Under the pieces are notes generated by a model that ran no database searches, was not told the DNA's origin, and saw only the letters and a program-made list of their open reading frames with translations. From Diphasiastrum complanatum (lineage: Eukaryota; Streptophyta; Lycopodiopsida; Lycopodiales; Lycopodiaceae), in contig CM055102.1 in the NCBI GenBank assembly GCA_029204225.1, forward strand, positions 33,578,585-33,642,584: a stretch of DNA of 64,000 nucleotides. Direction: 5' to 3'. The position numbers and the translations under genes were made by a program. Below are positions 13,301 to 25,300 of this stretch, piece by piece. The first letter of the stretch is position 1, and each line of letters begins with the position of its first letter.

Positions 13301-16300
13301 AAACATAATTTCCTCTAGCAATGATACTAAGTACCTAGACATGGGTGTTGGGCTGAGCTATGTGGATGTTGATATTTGCTCAAAAGGAACAACTAAGTCA
13401 TATGATATCCATGGGAGATACGAAACATGCATGTAGGTTACAAAGCATGAAAGTCATTTACTGGCTCAGTCCACAAGCTTTTACGTTTTAACATATGACA
13501 ATCCCAGTGTATGTACATTGTAGACCATAGCTCCGCAAACAGGGTTGTCCCATGTTGGAAAAAGAAAATCAGAAAATATCCAGAATATTTATTTTATGCT
13601 CAAAAAATTCACAAAAAACTGTCTTGTACCAAAAGGTACAGAACATGTATCTATGATGTAGATGATTGTAGACTTGCTCGGCATGGCATGCTTTTAACCC
13701 CAGCATATCAAGCAAGTTGAACCAGAGGTGAGGGTCCGGGCCGGAATGCCCGCGTCCGGCGTCCGGACCCGGACACGTCCGACGTCCGGACGCGGAGTTG
13801 GACTCGTCCAATTTTTTTTTTTTTTTTAAATTTTTTTTAGACTTAAAAAATTTAAAAAAAAAAACGGACGCGTCCGGGGGTCCGGACGCACCCCTGGTCC
13901 ATATTTTTTTTTTAAGTCTAAATTTTTTTAAAAAAAAAAATTAAAAAAAAAAAACTGGATGCGTCCGGACGTGGACGCACCCCTAGTGCATCCGCGTCCC
14001 AACGCGGACGCGAACACGCGTCTGGACGCGTTCGCATCCGCCATCCGCTTCCTTAGCAAGCAACATAATTGTCTTGCTCTTGTTTTTTGGCATAATTGCA
14101 TTGTTGGATCACATCTTCAGGGAACAGTTTATTTCTAAAAATCAAGCATAGTTCTCTAATTGCATTTTGGTTCTAGAAAACCTCTGATAAGCTCCCAACG
14201 TTATAGGAATTCTTCTTTCAATAATCAAAAGATATGAGTCCCTATAATGTTGGGAGCTTATCAGAGGTAGAGGTAGAGAGGGTAACGTGAGTGGTAAGTT
14301 GGATGTTTTGTGCATCAGTCTCCTTATAGCAATCTCATTGGATAAGGTATCTTCCATTGATTGAGTTTGCTTGTAATTATGTTACGGCCCTAATGGGAGT
14401 TTGTACCATTGGGGGGTTGTAACATAATGTAGGTACCCCTAACCCATAATAGTCAAGACCCATGCATAAGCATAGTGCATGTACATCCTATCCCATACTA
14501 GGATGCAACACACATGCCTATACCGCATGCGGGTGTGACCCCATGGTCCTACTCGACTATTATCCAGATTAGGCCTGGCCCCTACGTCCAAGACGGCCCC
14601 CCAATGGTACAAACTCCCATTAGGGCCGTAACACCCGTGATGTACTAGGCCCTGCACCTGTACCATGCCCTGCCCGTGATTTACTAGGCCCTGCACCCGT
14701 GGTAGGCCCTGCCTGCCTGCCTGTGAGCCTTGCCTGTGAGCCTGTAGCTGCTCCTGCTACTTGTCCCTGTCTAGAACCCTGTGATGCTGTATCGGGCCCG
14801 TACGTACTAGACAACCTCTGCATCTCCTCATCAGAGATCCGGGGGCAATCAGATATGCCCAATGCCCGCCCATCTGGCCCTCTGACCCGCAGTAAGTCAG
14901 CTCTAACCCTGGTGAGTGATCCTGTGAAGTGACCACCGCAATGCAAGCATCTCCATTTGTGGGTCCCTGACCCATGGTGTGTAGCCACATCCCCCTTGAT
15001 AAGCTCAACCTCGGCCCCGCACTGGCATCGTATCAACACGAAATCAAATCCGCAAACAACAATCAGCAAGCAAAGGTTCAGAAGAAAATACACTGCATTG
15101 AACAACATTACTAGGCTAAAATAGAGCTCAAAATGTCAGAGCATACATCACAATGATTCCAATTCACACATCATAGCAAGTGCCAAAAAACACATGGGAC
15201 TAGGGTGTGGGATAGAATTATTTCAGTATGAGCGATAGCGGATGACTGTCGTTAGCGTGGAAGTCCGTGCGCGCGTAAAGGAGTGCAGTGTAGGCCTAAA
15301 CCACACCCCTGGCAGATGCTTGCACGATGCTCCACGCTTAAACCCTAAAAACCATGGAATTAGGGCATGGAATGTGAAATTTTTGATACGGACGAAGACG
15401 GGCGGAACAGAGGTCACAGGAGTCTCTGCAGGCATGTGGAAATGCATTCTAGGCTCAGAAAACACCTGAATCGGTTGCCCACAATTCATTTTGTGAAAAT
15501 GGCAAAAATACACATGCATTTGGAATGTGGTGTTCAAATCTTGCTAGGCATGCCGTAACGGCTGAAATTGACATTGTAGGAATCACCATGGGCATGAAGA
15601 AAGGTGGTTTAGAGCCAAACTACGCTCGTTTTGGTTGCCTACAGCCCAATGCCTGTAGGAAATAGAAGCCTGAGGATCCAGAATCTTAACTATTCAATCA
15701 CACAAAGCATTCTCAAAAGAAAGAGAGAGATGGCTAGAAACCCTCTTGTAGAAACTCGTGAACAGCCAAGGAGAATAGTCAGTATTGCTTACAAAAGTGT
15801 CTCATACAAATGGGATGCACACATATATATAGTCGAAGATGACTATCTAACTCCATGACTATTGGCTATCCAACTACTTGACTATTGGCTATCCAACTTC
15901 ATGACTATTGGCTATCCAACTACTTGACTGTTGACTATCCAACTTTCTATAAGTTACATAGAAAGAATAGGGTACCTCCAATATGTCAAGTTGGGGTACT
16001 TAATGTCACAATTAGGCCTAGTGGACCCATGAGTCCCTACCAAGTTAATTTCATACTAACTTAGCTAACTCTAAGTTTAGTAGGCCTAACTTTTCACTAA
16101 TGCATCCATCGCATGCATCAACTTGCGGTGACTTAAAAAAAGAAGATTGCTTCAACATCTGCTCAATGTATCGTTGTTGAGAGATGAAGATTCCAGCCCC
16201 ATGTGGAAGATCAACAAGAACCCAAGTGTGGTTCTTCATGAGTGAGTTGTACTCATTGCATCCTCCCAACATTTTACTCCTCTGGACTGCTCATAAAAAA

Positions 16301-19300
16301 CAGGTTCTACTGCACCATCCTCAATAGAAGTGAGAGCAAAACTAGAAAAATCAGCAAATTCTACTGATTTAGTAGAGGCACGAGTCTTCCCTTCATAGAA
16401 ATGATCTACTTTGCTGTCCTGCAACCATTTAGGGACTGGTTTGGGCTCTCCAACAGCCTTACCTTTGTCAACACTTTGCTGTTGACCTTGCTGTCCAATG
16501 TTTTCCGTACTTGGACCTTGCTGTCCAATGTCTTCAACAGGCTGCTCTTCACCATAAATAGGTTCTTCTTGATGAACTATGGGCTGCAAAATTGAAGGAG
16601 TAGTGAGCTGTCCACTAGAAGTAGATGGCAGTCCCTTATCTTCATGATTAGATGGCAAAACCAAATCTGGAAATATTTCAGCATATGCATCATGGGGGAA
16701 GTCCCCTTTCTTGATATGAGTGGGCACAACATCATAGGAGGTCTTTTCATCAAAATGAACATCACGATTCACTATGATTTTATTAGTATCCATATTAAAC
16801 AACCTATAGCCCTTACTTTCGCTACTATAGCCAACAAATATGCATTTAACTCCTTTATCATCAAGCTTGGTTCTTAGCTTATCGGGAATGAAAGCATATG
16901 CCGTGCAACCAAAGATGCGTAAGTTAGAAACAGTAGGCTTCTTACCATACCAAACTTCATAAGGAGTCAATACCTTCAAGGCTTTAGTAGGACACCGATT
17001 ACTAATGTAAGCCGCCGTTATAACCGCTTCAGCCCAAAACTTGTGAGGTAGGCCCTTTGCCTTGAGCATGCATCGAGCCATCTCCATGATAGTGCGATTC
17101 TTTCTTTCGGCAACACCATTTTGTTGGGGTGTGTAAGGGGTTGTCATTTGATGATGGATACCTTTGCTTTGAAGATAAGTACGGAACGTATTCTTTATAT
17201 ATTTCCCCCCTCGGGTCGTAAGATCTTCAAAGAGTGCCCAAACTGGTTTTCTATCATTGCTAGAAAATCCTTAAAGCGTTGAAAAACTTCAGATTTTGCC
17301 TTCATAGGATAAATCCATGCAAATCTTGAAAGGTCATCAATAAAAGTAACAAAGTACTTACACCTTCCAATGGATTCGGTCCTCATTGGACCACATACAT
17401 CACTATGAACCAAATCAAATTTGCCATCAACTCTAATAGTTCCATCCATTGGAAAAGCTTGCCTTTGAAATTTTCCAATTATGCATCCTTCGCATACATG
17501 TCCTTCGGGATGCTCAATATGAGGAATGTCTTTAACCATATTGAATCTCTTCAACATCTTCAAGCTAGCAAAGTTGAGATGTCCAAACCTAGCATGCCAT
17601 AATTCAGCTAACTCCAAAGAATGTGAACTTGATGCAACAAGACAAAAAGATGATGAAGCTCTTCGCTCATAGGTTATCCATAAGGAACAATCCACCACGT
17701 AATGTTCCCGAAGCAATGACCATAAGAGATCTCTTTGGGTCTTTGATAAGACATTTGTCTTCTTTGAATTCCACAACCAATCCTTGGTTCATATTTGTAG
17801 AGACCGAAATGAGATTCTTTTTTATTTTTGGAACATAAAGTACATTACGAATGTACTTCTCCTCACCATTGGGTAAGATAATGGGGATCACTCTAATACC
17901 TTTGATAGGATAAGAGGTGTTATCAACACCTTGAACTTTGCTTCCATCATGCACTTTTACAAGCTTTGTGAAGACTTCTTTGTGATAAGTCATATGGCGT
18001 GTGGCACCGCTATCAATCACCCAATCAATAGATGAAAAAACAGCAACCTGTAAAGCTGAAGATGAGCTGTTTTCTGCTGAAAAACTAGCAAGATTTGAAG
18101 TGGCAGAAATCTCGATTTTAGGAGAGATGAGATTATTAGTGACAAAAGCATAATCATTATTGAAAAGATTATCCTCCTACACAAATGGAAGGTAAGAATT
18201 AGGAAGAGAGTTGAGAGTAATAGATACAAATTGTGAGTTCTCAATCACCTCATCAATACTAAGAAGCTCCTCTCGAAGATCCTTGATCTTCATCAAGTGG
18301 TTTGTAAGCAAATCACCTTCTTGCATCTTCAAGATAGAAAGTTGATTTTGAAGATATACCACTTTTGCGGCATTCTTTACTTGAAACATCTTGGCAAGAG
18401 TCTCCCAAGCACTTTTGGAAGTCTTGCATGATCTAATATGTGGAAGGATAGATCTCTTCACTGATAATGCAATGACGGAATGTGCTTGTGCATCCGTCGA
18501 TCCCACTTCTTTTGCTCATCGGAAGACACCTCCGTAGTTGATGAAGTAGTTGTTCTAGATGGTGTAATAGGTGCCAAGGTAGGCGGCCTCTCTTCGTCAC
18601 CATTAACTACTTCCCACAAACCTTTAGCAATTAGAAGGTTCTTTATCATGTAGCACCACAAGGAATAGTTTGTGCCATCCAGCCTATCTTCATTAAATAA
18701 AGAACCAATTGACTCCGATTCTTTAGCCATAACAGAAAAATAAGCTTGTAGTAGATAGGAAATAGACTTTCCAAGTCAAAATCTACTCAAAGGGCAGCAA
18801 TCTCAAAGCTGAAATTATGAGCACAGTAGATTGCAATACTCCACATGCAATTTGCTCAACAAGTAATGAAATAGGTGGCTGATTTTTGCACAAAAAACAG
18901 AATGCTCACAAATAGGTAGAGTTCGAATGAAGCCAAAACCAAAACCAGAAATTTGTGGCTAAAAAGAGTGCACACTATGTGCATATAGAGCTGATGGTAG
19001 CGCCCTACTCCAAGCTCACCAATAGGGAAATTTCAGCAAGAAATGTGTGTAAAACACATGTATCTTCATTTAAGAAGTAAATATGAAACTTTCAGCATGT
19101 AATTGAGTCAAGATCACATGCAATTGGTTTGAGCATGGGTGCCCTACTGCTAGCTCTCAAATAGGTGAAGGTGCCCTGCAATTTCCTGCAAAAAAAGCTA
19201 TAAGAAGATGAACAAATTCTTCTCTTGCAAAAATCAGCAGCTTGATGATTTTCTGCTACCAAAAGGGGAAGAAGATAGCTTCCTATTGGGCGCCCTCTTG

Positions 19301-22300
19301 CAAGCAATATGATCACCTAATGGCTTTGATACCATGTAGGAAATAGAAGCCTAAGGATCTAGAATCTTAACTATTCAATCACACAAAGCATTCTCAAAAG
19401 AAAGAGAGAGATGGCTAGAAACCCTCTTGTAGAAACTCGTGAACAGCCAAGGAGAATAGTCAGTATTGCTTACAAAAGTGTCTCATACAAATGGGATGCA
19501 CACATATATATAGTCGAAGATGACTATCTAACTCCATGACTATTGGCTATCCAACTACTTGACTATTGGCTATCCAACTTCATGACTATTGGCTATCCAA
19601 CTACTTGACTGTTGACTATCCAACTTTCTATTTGACTATCCAACTTTCTATAAGTTACATAGAAAGAATAAGGTACCTCCAATATGTCAAGTTGGGGTAC
19701 TTAATGTCACAATTAGGCCTGGTGGACCCAGCGAATCGCAATTCGCGAATCACGAGCCTAGTGAATCGCGATTCGCTGCAACTATGATTCAGCTATAGGC
19801 GGAAATATCAAATGTGAAGATCAAAGGAGATTTTTATCGAGAAGATATATTAATGTTTCTGAACATAGCTAGGAGCTGCCACTCACAAAAGCTAGGGCAA
19901 GTGACATAAAGTGGACGGTGTAAGCATATAAGCATATAAAGTGTATAGTGCAGGTGCAGGCAGGCAAATGCAATAGGGGCATGGGAATATAAGGTAGGAA
20001 TAAGTGGATTCCTTTGTGATGTAGAGGGTTAATGGGTTTGAGAGAGGAACCATAGAAATCGTCCATTTAGCTCTTTATATGTTTTGGCTTTTCCTTGTGT
20101 AGGTTGTTTTGCCTCATTTTAGAATGACGTTACTATGGTGTTGAATTTTTCCCTTTGGGCGGTTTTTTTCAAAGCATTGAAAATGTGGATAAGAAGACCC
20201 TTCTAAATCAAACAAGGTTCCAAACTTTTGGGCTTTCTGAAATATTTCGTTCTTTGAACTTGGAGATCTCTGTTTGTTACCACAATTGTAGAACAATATG
20301 GAACTTTTATGTAGCGAATGTTCCAAAAGGATTTCCACTTTTTGCCAAATTTTGTTCTGGCTCATTTTCAAAACTTTCTTTTTTGCTAAGTATAACAAGG
20401 TTACTGAAGGAAGTGTGTTGTTTACATACAAAGTGATAATAATAAAAGATTGCTGCACTAAATTGAAGTGGACATCCGAACTTGAAGTGCTTGGTTCATA
20501 GCCGTGATTGATAAGAAAAGTGCTAATGCTCTGGCAGATTGCTTCAAGCCGTAAAGTGCTTTGTGTGAGATGCTAAAATGTGAAGAGCTAAATCATGTGG
20601 TGCTTTTAATGTGAATTTAAAACAGATTCTGCGACATGTTTCGGAGCATCGAACTTCAGGCCCTCAATGGCGCAATCAACGGCCCTATGTTTTTGCTCAC
20701 CAGGTGAAATGCTTTTAGAGTCAAGAGTTTAAGTGTCCATGTTGTACATTTTGGATGATTGATTTGTAAGCCTCATGATTTGGAGGTGTATGGTTAGATG
20801 TTGTCACATTGGTTATTTACTTTCCTCAAATGAGCTTCAAGTCTTTTTGATTGTTGGATTAAAATAGGTAGATTCATTTGAAAAGTTTAATTATCTTAGA
20901 CTATAAGTACGAATTGAAAGTCTTCTTTTAGATTTGTACAATCCTCATAGGTACCTGGAAAGTAGTGCTCTAATAAAGAATAGGAAAGTAGTGCTCTAGT
21001 AAAGAACAGGTGGTCAAATAGCAGGAAAAACGAATTATGGATTGGACAGCATATCTGCATAAACACATCTCAATGAATTTGCAGGGCTCAGAATATTGAA
21101 GACGTGAAGAGACTTCGATCTATTTTTTATGATTATCTACTTTAGAAAGAACATAAGAGATAAATTATCATGGTTTAATTGCTTTGGAGTTTTGTTGTAC
21201 AATTGTCTAGGATATAAATTCTGATTCCCATATCACTACATTCATACAATTATCAGTGTGCTAGTTCATGTGGACTTCAAATTGCAATTTTAGCCAGTTA
21301 CACCTCCTGTGTTTCACTAATTTTGTAATTCATGATCTCTGTTGCTTTGATGATGTATTTTCCTGATCTATTCATGAAAAAGGGTCTCAGAGGAGTATAA
21401 AATTATGCTTAAGGAATAACCATTTAGTGTTTGTTTGTTTGCAGCTTAGCTTTCAGCCAGATTCAGAGCATTCAGATAAAGGGACTCTTCAATTGGCTGG
21501 ATATTTACGAGGGCGAGGAATGTCGGTCAACCAATTGGTACGATTGGACCCTATCTGACAAAAAGTCCACAAATGCTTCCAGACATGTAAATGACTACAA
21601 GCTCAGAAATTTTTAGATAGACTTCAGGTATGCAAGTAGTTCTTATGATGAAGTTCTGGTCATCTGGAACAGGTGCATGTAGCGGGAGTAGGTGACTTCC
21701 AACTTCAGAAAATTGACATTTTAGAAGACCCTTTTCCATTGCAAGAGCAAAAAAGGCATCACACAGCAGATATGATGCTGGTGGATGGAAATTTTGAAAA
21801 TTCTAAGGTGTGCACGCTGGCTTCCATTGAGTGTGCTTGGATAGCTTATAGTATTACCGTGGACAGATGCTTCATTATTTCTAAACTATTGAGAAAATAT
21901 GGCTGCAGGTTTCTACCATACTTCCAGATGAGATGCAAGAACCTTTGGTTACTGAAAACATTCCTGATGAGCTTGCGGGGGAACAGGTATTTATGCTACT
22001 TGTGTTATCATAGGCTATCTAGTTCCTGAATGCTGAGATGTTGAAAAAGCAAAAAAGGGTATAATGGTTTTAAGTGCATCACACGTTCTTCTTATGCTAA
22101 CTTCAACTGACTAGTAACCTCAATCTCATCTACATAAAATTAGAAATACTGTCTTATGCTAGAAGGCCTTGACAAAATGATGGATTGTTGTTTGGACAAG
22201 CCAATGCGACTTTTGGAGCCATTTCACCTGCGAAATTGTTCCTCAGAAAGAAGGATTCAAGGATTCTCTGTTTTACAAACTTTATAATAGAAATGGCCAA

Positions 22301-25300
22301 AAGATATGATTTCTCATTTGTTGCACAGATGTCGCACGAGTTAAATTCCAAACCGTATGAGTGTATTTTTTAACTCATGTACTTCATTTAAGTGCAGACA
22401 TGGCCAACAGAGGATGAACTAACTAAGGCTGGTAAAGAGAATCCAAATAAGCTCCACAGACTGAGGCGGCTTCCAAAAGGAACATCTACATACCAGGTTA
22501 TGTATTCTCTTGCAAAGCAACTGGTAGCTGGTGTTACAACTAGTAAATTGCCACATAGTATCTAGCTTATTGAGAGGAAATGAATGTAAATAATTTAAAT
22601 GTCTTGAGTTCTGTTTTATTATAATGTTAGTGCAGGCAGCATGGATTGTGGATGAAATAAGTGACGAAGAGGCTAACTTTCATGAGCAAGATGAGCCAAT
22701 GGGTGACATAAAACCAGATACCATTGATCAGGATGATGCTTATCACTCAGAGGATGATGATGCTGACTCAGATAGCATGCCATCAAGAACTGGGTCTATC
22801 TGGGATGAAGATGATACAAAAAGTGCAGCAATGGTAATTTTCAGAAACCTCTGTTGCATTTTCTATCAAAGAAATAATGTGACGACATCCTTTACCTTGT
22901 CTCTGAGTTTTATTGCACTTCTAGTTCCGAGGGAAAAAGGATTGAACATGTGGAATGCTCAAAATCTTTAGTGTATGCGTACAATGATTTTTTGAATCGT
23001 ATGCTCACAATGCTTTTAAATGATGAAAGGACAATGAGGATTTAAGTGCCTCACAAAGGGAAGCAGAACTTCGCATAAAAGAAGCCCATAAAGCTGATGA
23101 AGGTAATTCTAACAAAGTTCAGTTTCTTTGCGTCATTCCCAAGTTTTCCCTTTATAGTTTTTACATAATGGGAATAGAAAAGTTTCACTTGTACGCAGAT
23201 ATCACATTGCAAGTAGAATCTGAAAGACAATCCCATTGAGTGTTCAAAGCGCAGTTGAAGGGAATCCATATCGTTCTAACTTTCATCTATAATTCATCAA
23301 GCACGGCCGTGATATATTTTTTCTGGATGACTAAAATGTCTTGTTGATTTCTTCTAAACTGAAGTGCATTCTGCTGTGTAACTTCAGTAAATGTGTACTT
23401 CGTGGACTTCTTTTAGAGATAATTGCAAGTTGTGACGTAACTTACATGGTTTTTGTGAAAATTTAGATGCAAAAAGGATATGAGCCAATATTCTGGGCTC
23501 ATAACACTGATCCTGGTGCTGAACATGATATACAACAACAAGCTATGATTTCTTTTATGCATGTACCTCATCAAAATGATCGCGTGGTTTATCATTACGT
23601 CTGGAACTAGAGCAAGACCAAAGATTGGATAACAATGAAATAGCTGGGGCCTTAGTGTTTCCTCTAGTTGGGGTTTGAATAAGTTCAAATTACGATTCAT
23701 GAATGAATTAGATGGGCCTGAGAATCATAAAGACAATCTGATTTTTATTGGAGTCTCCATTACATATAAGCTGTAGCCGGTAAGTTTGAGTTTGCACTTG
23801 CCACGGCTTATTGTGTGCACTCATTGCTCAGGAGTTGGCACTTACCATTGTAGTGATGTGCAAAACATTTTGGTCTTTTTTCAAGGGGTATTGTGTGCAC
23901 ATTGCTCAGGAGTCAACACTTGCCAATGTAGTGACTACTTTTTATTATGTCAGTAATAATGAGAAGAAAGCTGTCTGAAATGCAATTAAAAGCTCATCTT
24001 ACACAGAGGGGGGTCATAAAGGATCAACTTGGATTTTGTTGGAAGAAGTGAGGCTTCCTTGGATGTGCCAATGCCTTACGTGACAAGTTTGTTCTGGGTT
24101 CGGTGGCTTTGTGGTAGATGGATTAGAGAGCTCACACCCCAGAATTGCAAAGGCTAGCCGTTGCCACCGAGCTGTAGGGTGGTAGTTTCTCCCTTGTCAT
24201 ACGAAGCTCCTTCGGTCAGATGGATTCCAAGAAGAGGAACCATCTTTGCATCGCAAAGATGAACGATTTGGTCTTTGTGAATGCAAACTTTCATCTTCTT
24301 GATCTTAACAACTTTGGTTACGAGTTCATTGAGGAGCATATGGGCTTGGGCCTTCTAGTTCAAATGATTCTTATTCAACTCTCAATGCGATCACATGGGG
24401 ACCTGCATAGATGATAGGTTGAGTTTTGTTTCTCCTTGTAGATTTTGCAAAGGCTATCCCATTTTAGCCTTCAAGGCAGCTTATTTTCTATTGTAACTTT
24501 GATGTAATCTACTCTCTTGTAAAGGCTTATGGAAAAAACGAGATTCTATTTGCAACCCGTTCCTGAAAATGCTCCTTAGGATTGGAACGGTACCCGTTTC
24601 TAAGGAAAAACCTTAGGAACCGGTATCTATGGTTGTATGTAACGAACAACAAACTCCAATGGGAAGTTTGTAATTTTGCATTTAGTTGTTACAATTGCAA
24701 TATTTCTAAACATGGAATGATCAATTGAGTACAACTAGATTTTGTCTTATGGTAGTAGATACAAGACGAATGAGTTGGAGAAAAAGAATTAAATGATTTA
24801 GTAAGTAGTACAAGAATTCCAGTTTATGCTATAGTATGTATCTACTATCTAGATATAAGGAGTCTAACAAGAAGTGATCAAAGAATCCCAATGGGTCCAT
24901 CCCCCCCCCAATTGAGTTACTCATCATGAACATCTGTACTTGCCACTCTTTTGCCTTGTTGACTGCTAACTTGTGCACTTTTGGTCTGCTCTTGCTATAT
25001 CAATCACAAGCAGCCGATCCCTGTGAGGATAACTCCTTGTTGCTTCAACTTTTATTGAAGTTTGCAATAGAAAAGAAGGCTCAAATGGAATACCCTTTCC
25101 AACACATTTCAACATTTTACCTATCCTCTATGATTAATCATGTATGTAATGAGACCCAAGATAAAGCAATGAAAAGAAAGTGCAAGTTAGAGCTTTAAGG
25201 GAGTGACATCCTAATAATCTGTAGGTCCCTCTTCTCTCTCAATGTTGTCTAAATGGGAGTCATCCAAACTAGGAGCTCAAGCATGATGAACCGTAACCAA

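Larger units (their letters stand above)
15654..19730 (-). mobile_element. Ty1/Copia element lacking reverse transcriptase, both LTRs present
   Basis: LTRs are 15654-16029 (3') and 19335-19730 (5'), beginning TGTAGGAAATAGAAGCC and ending GTGGACCCA on the + strand. The 5' LTR is longer because of a short duplication (GACTATCCAACTTTCTAT repeated). The primer-binding site is 19323-19334. The 4.1-kb element encodes gag, protease and integrase but only a stub of RT. No matching 5-bp duplication: CAATGCC precedes and GCGAATC follows. It lies in TSR1 intron 6 antisense to the gene. Confidence 0.92.

Noticed and set aside
20480-20560. Possible RNase H tail (KSANALAD-like)
   Set aside because: Too short, with stops beside it; not enough to call an element.
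24926-25198. 90-codon frame with a signal-peptide-like start
   Set aside because: No motif, in an intron between transposon relics; the hydrophobic start is weak evidence in AT-rich DNA.
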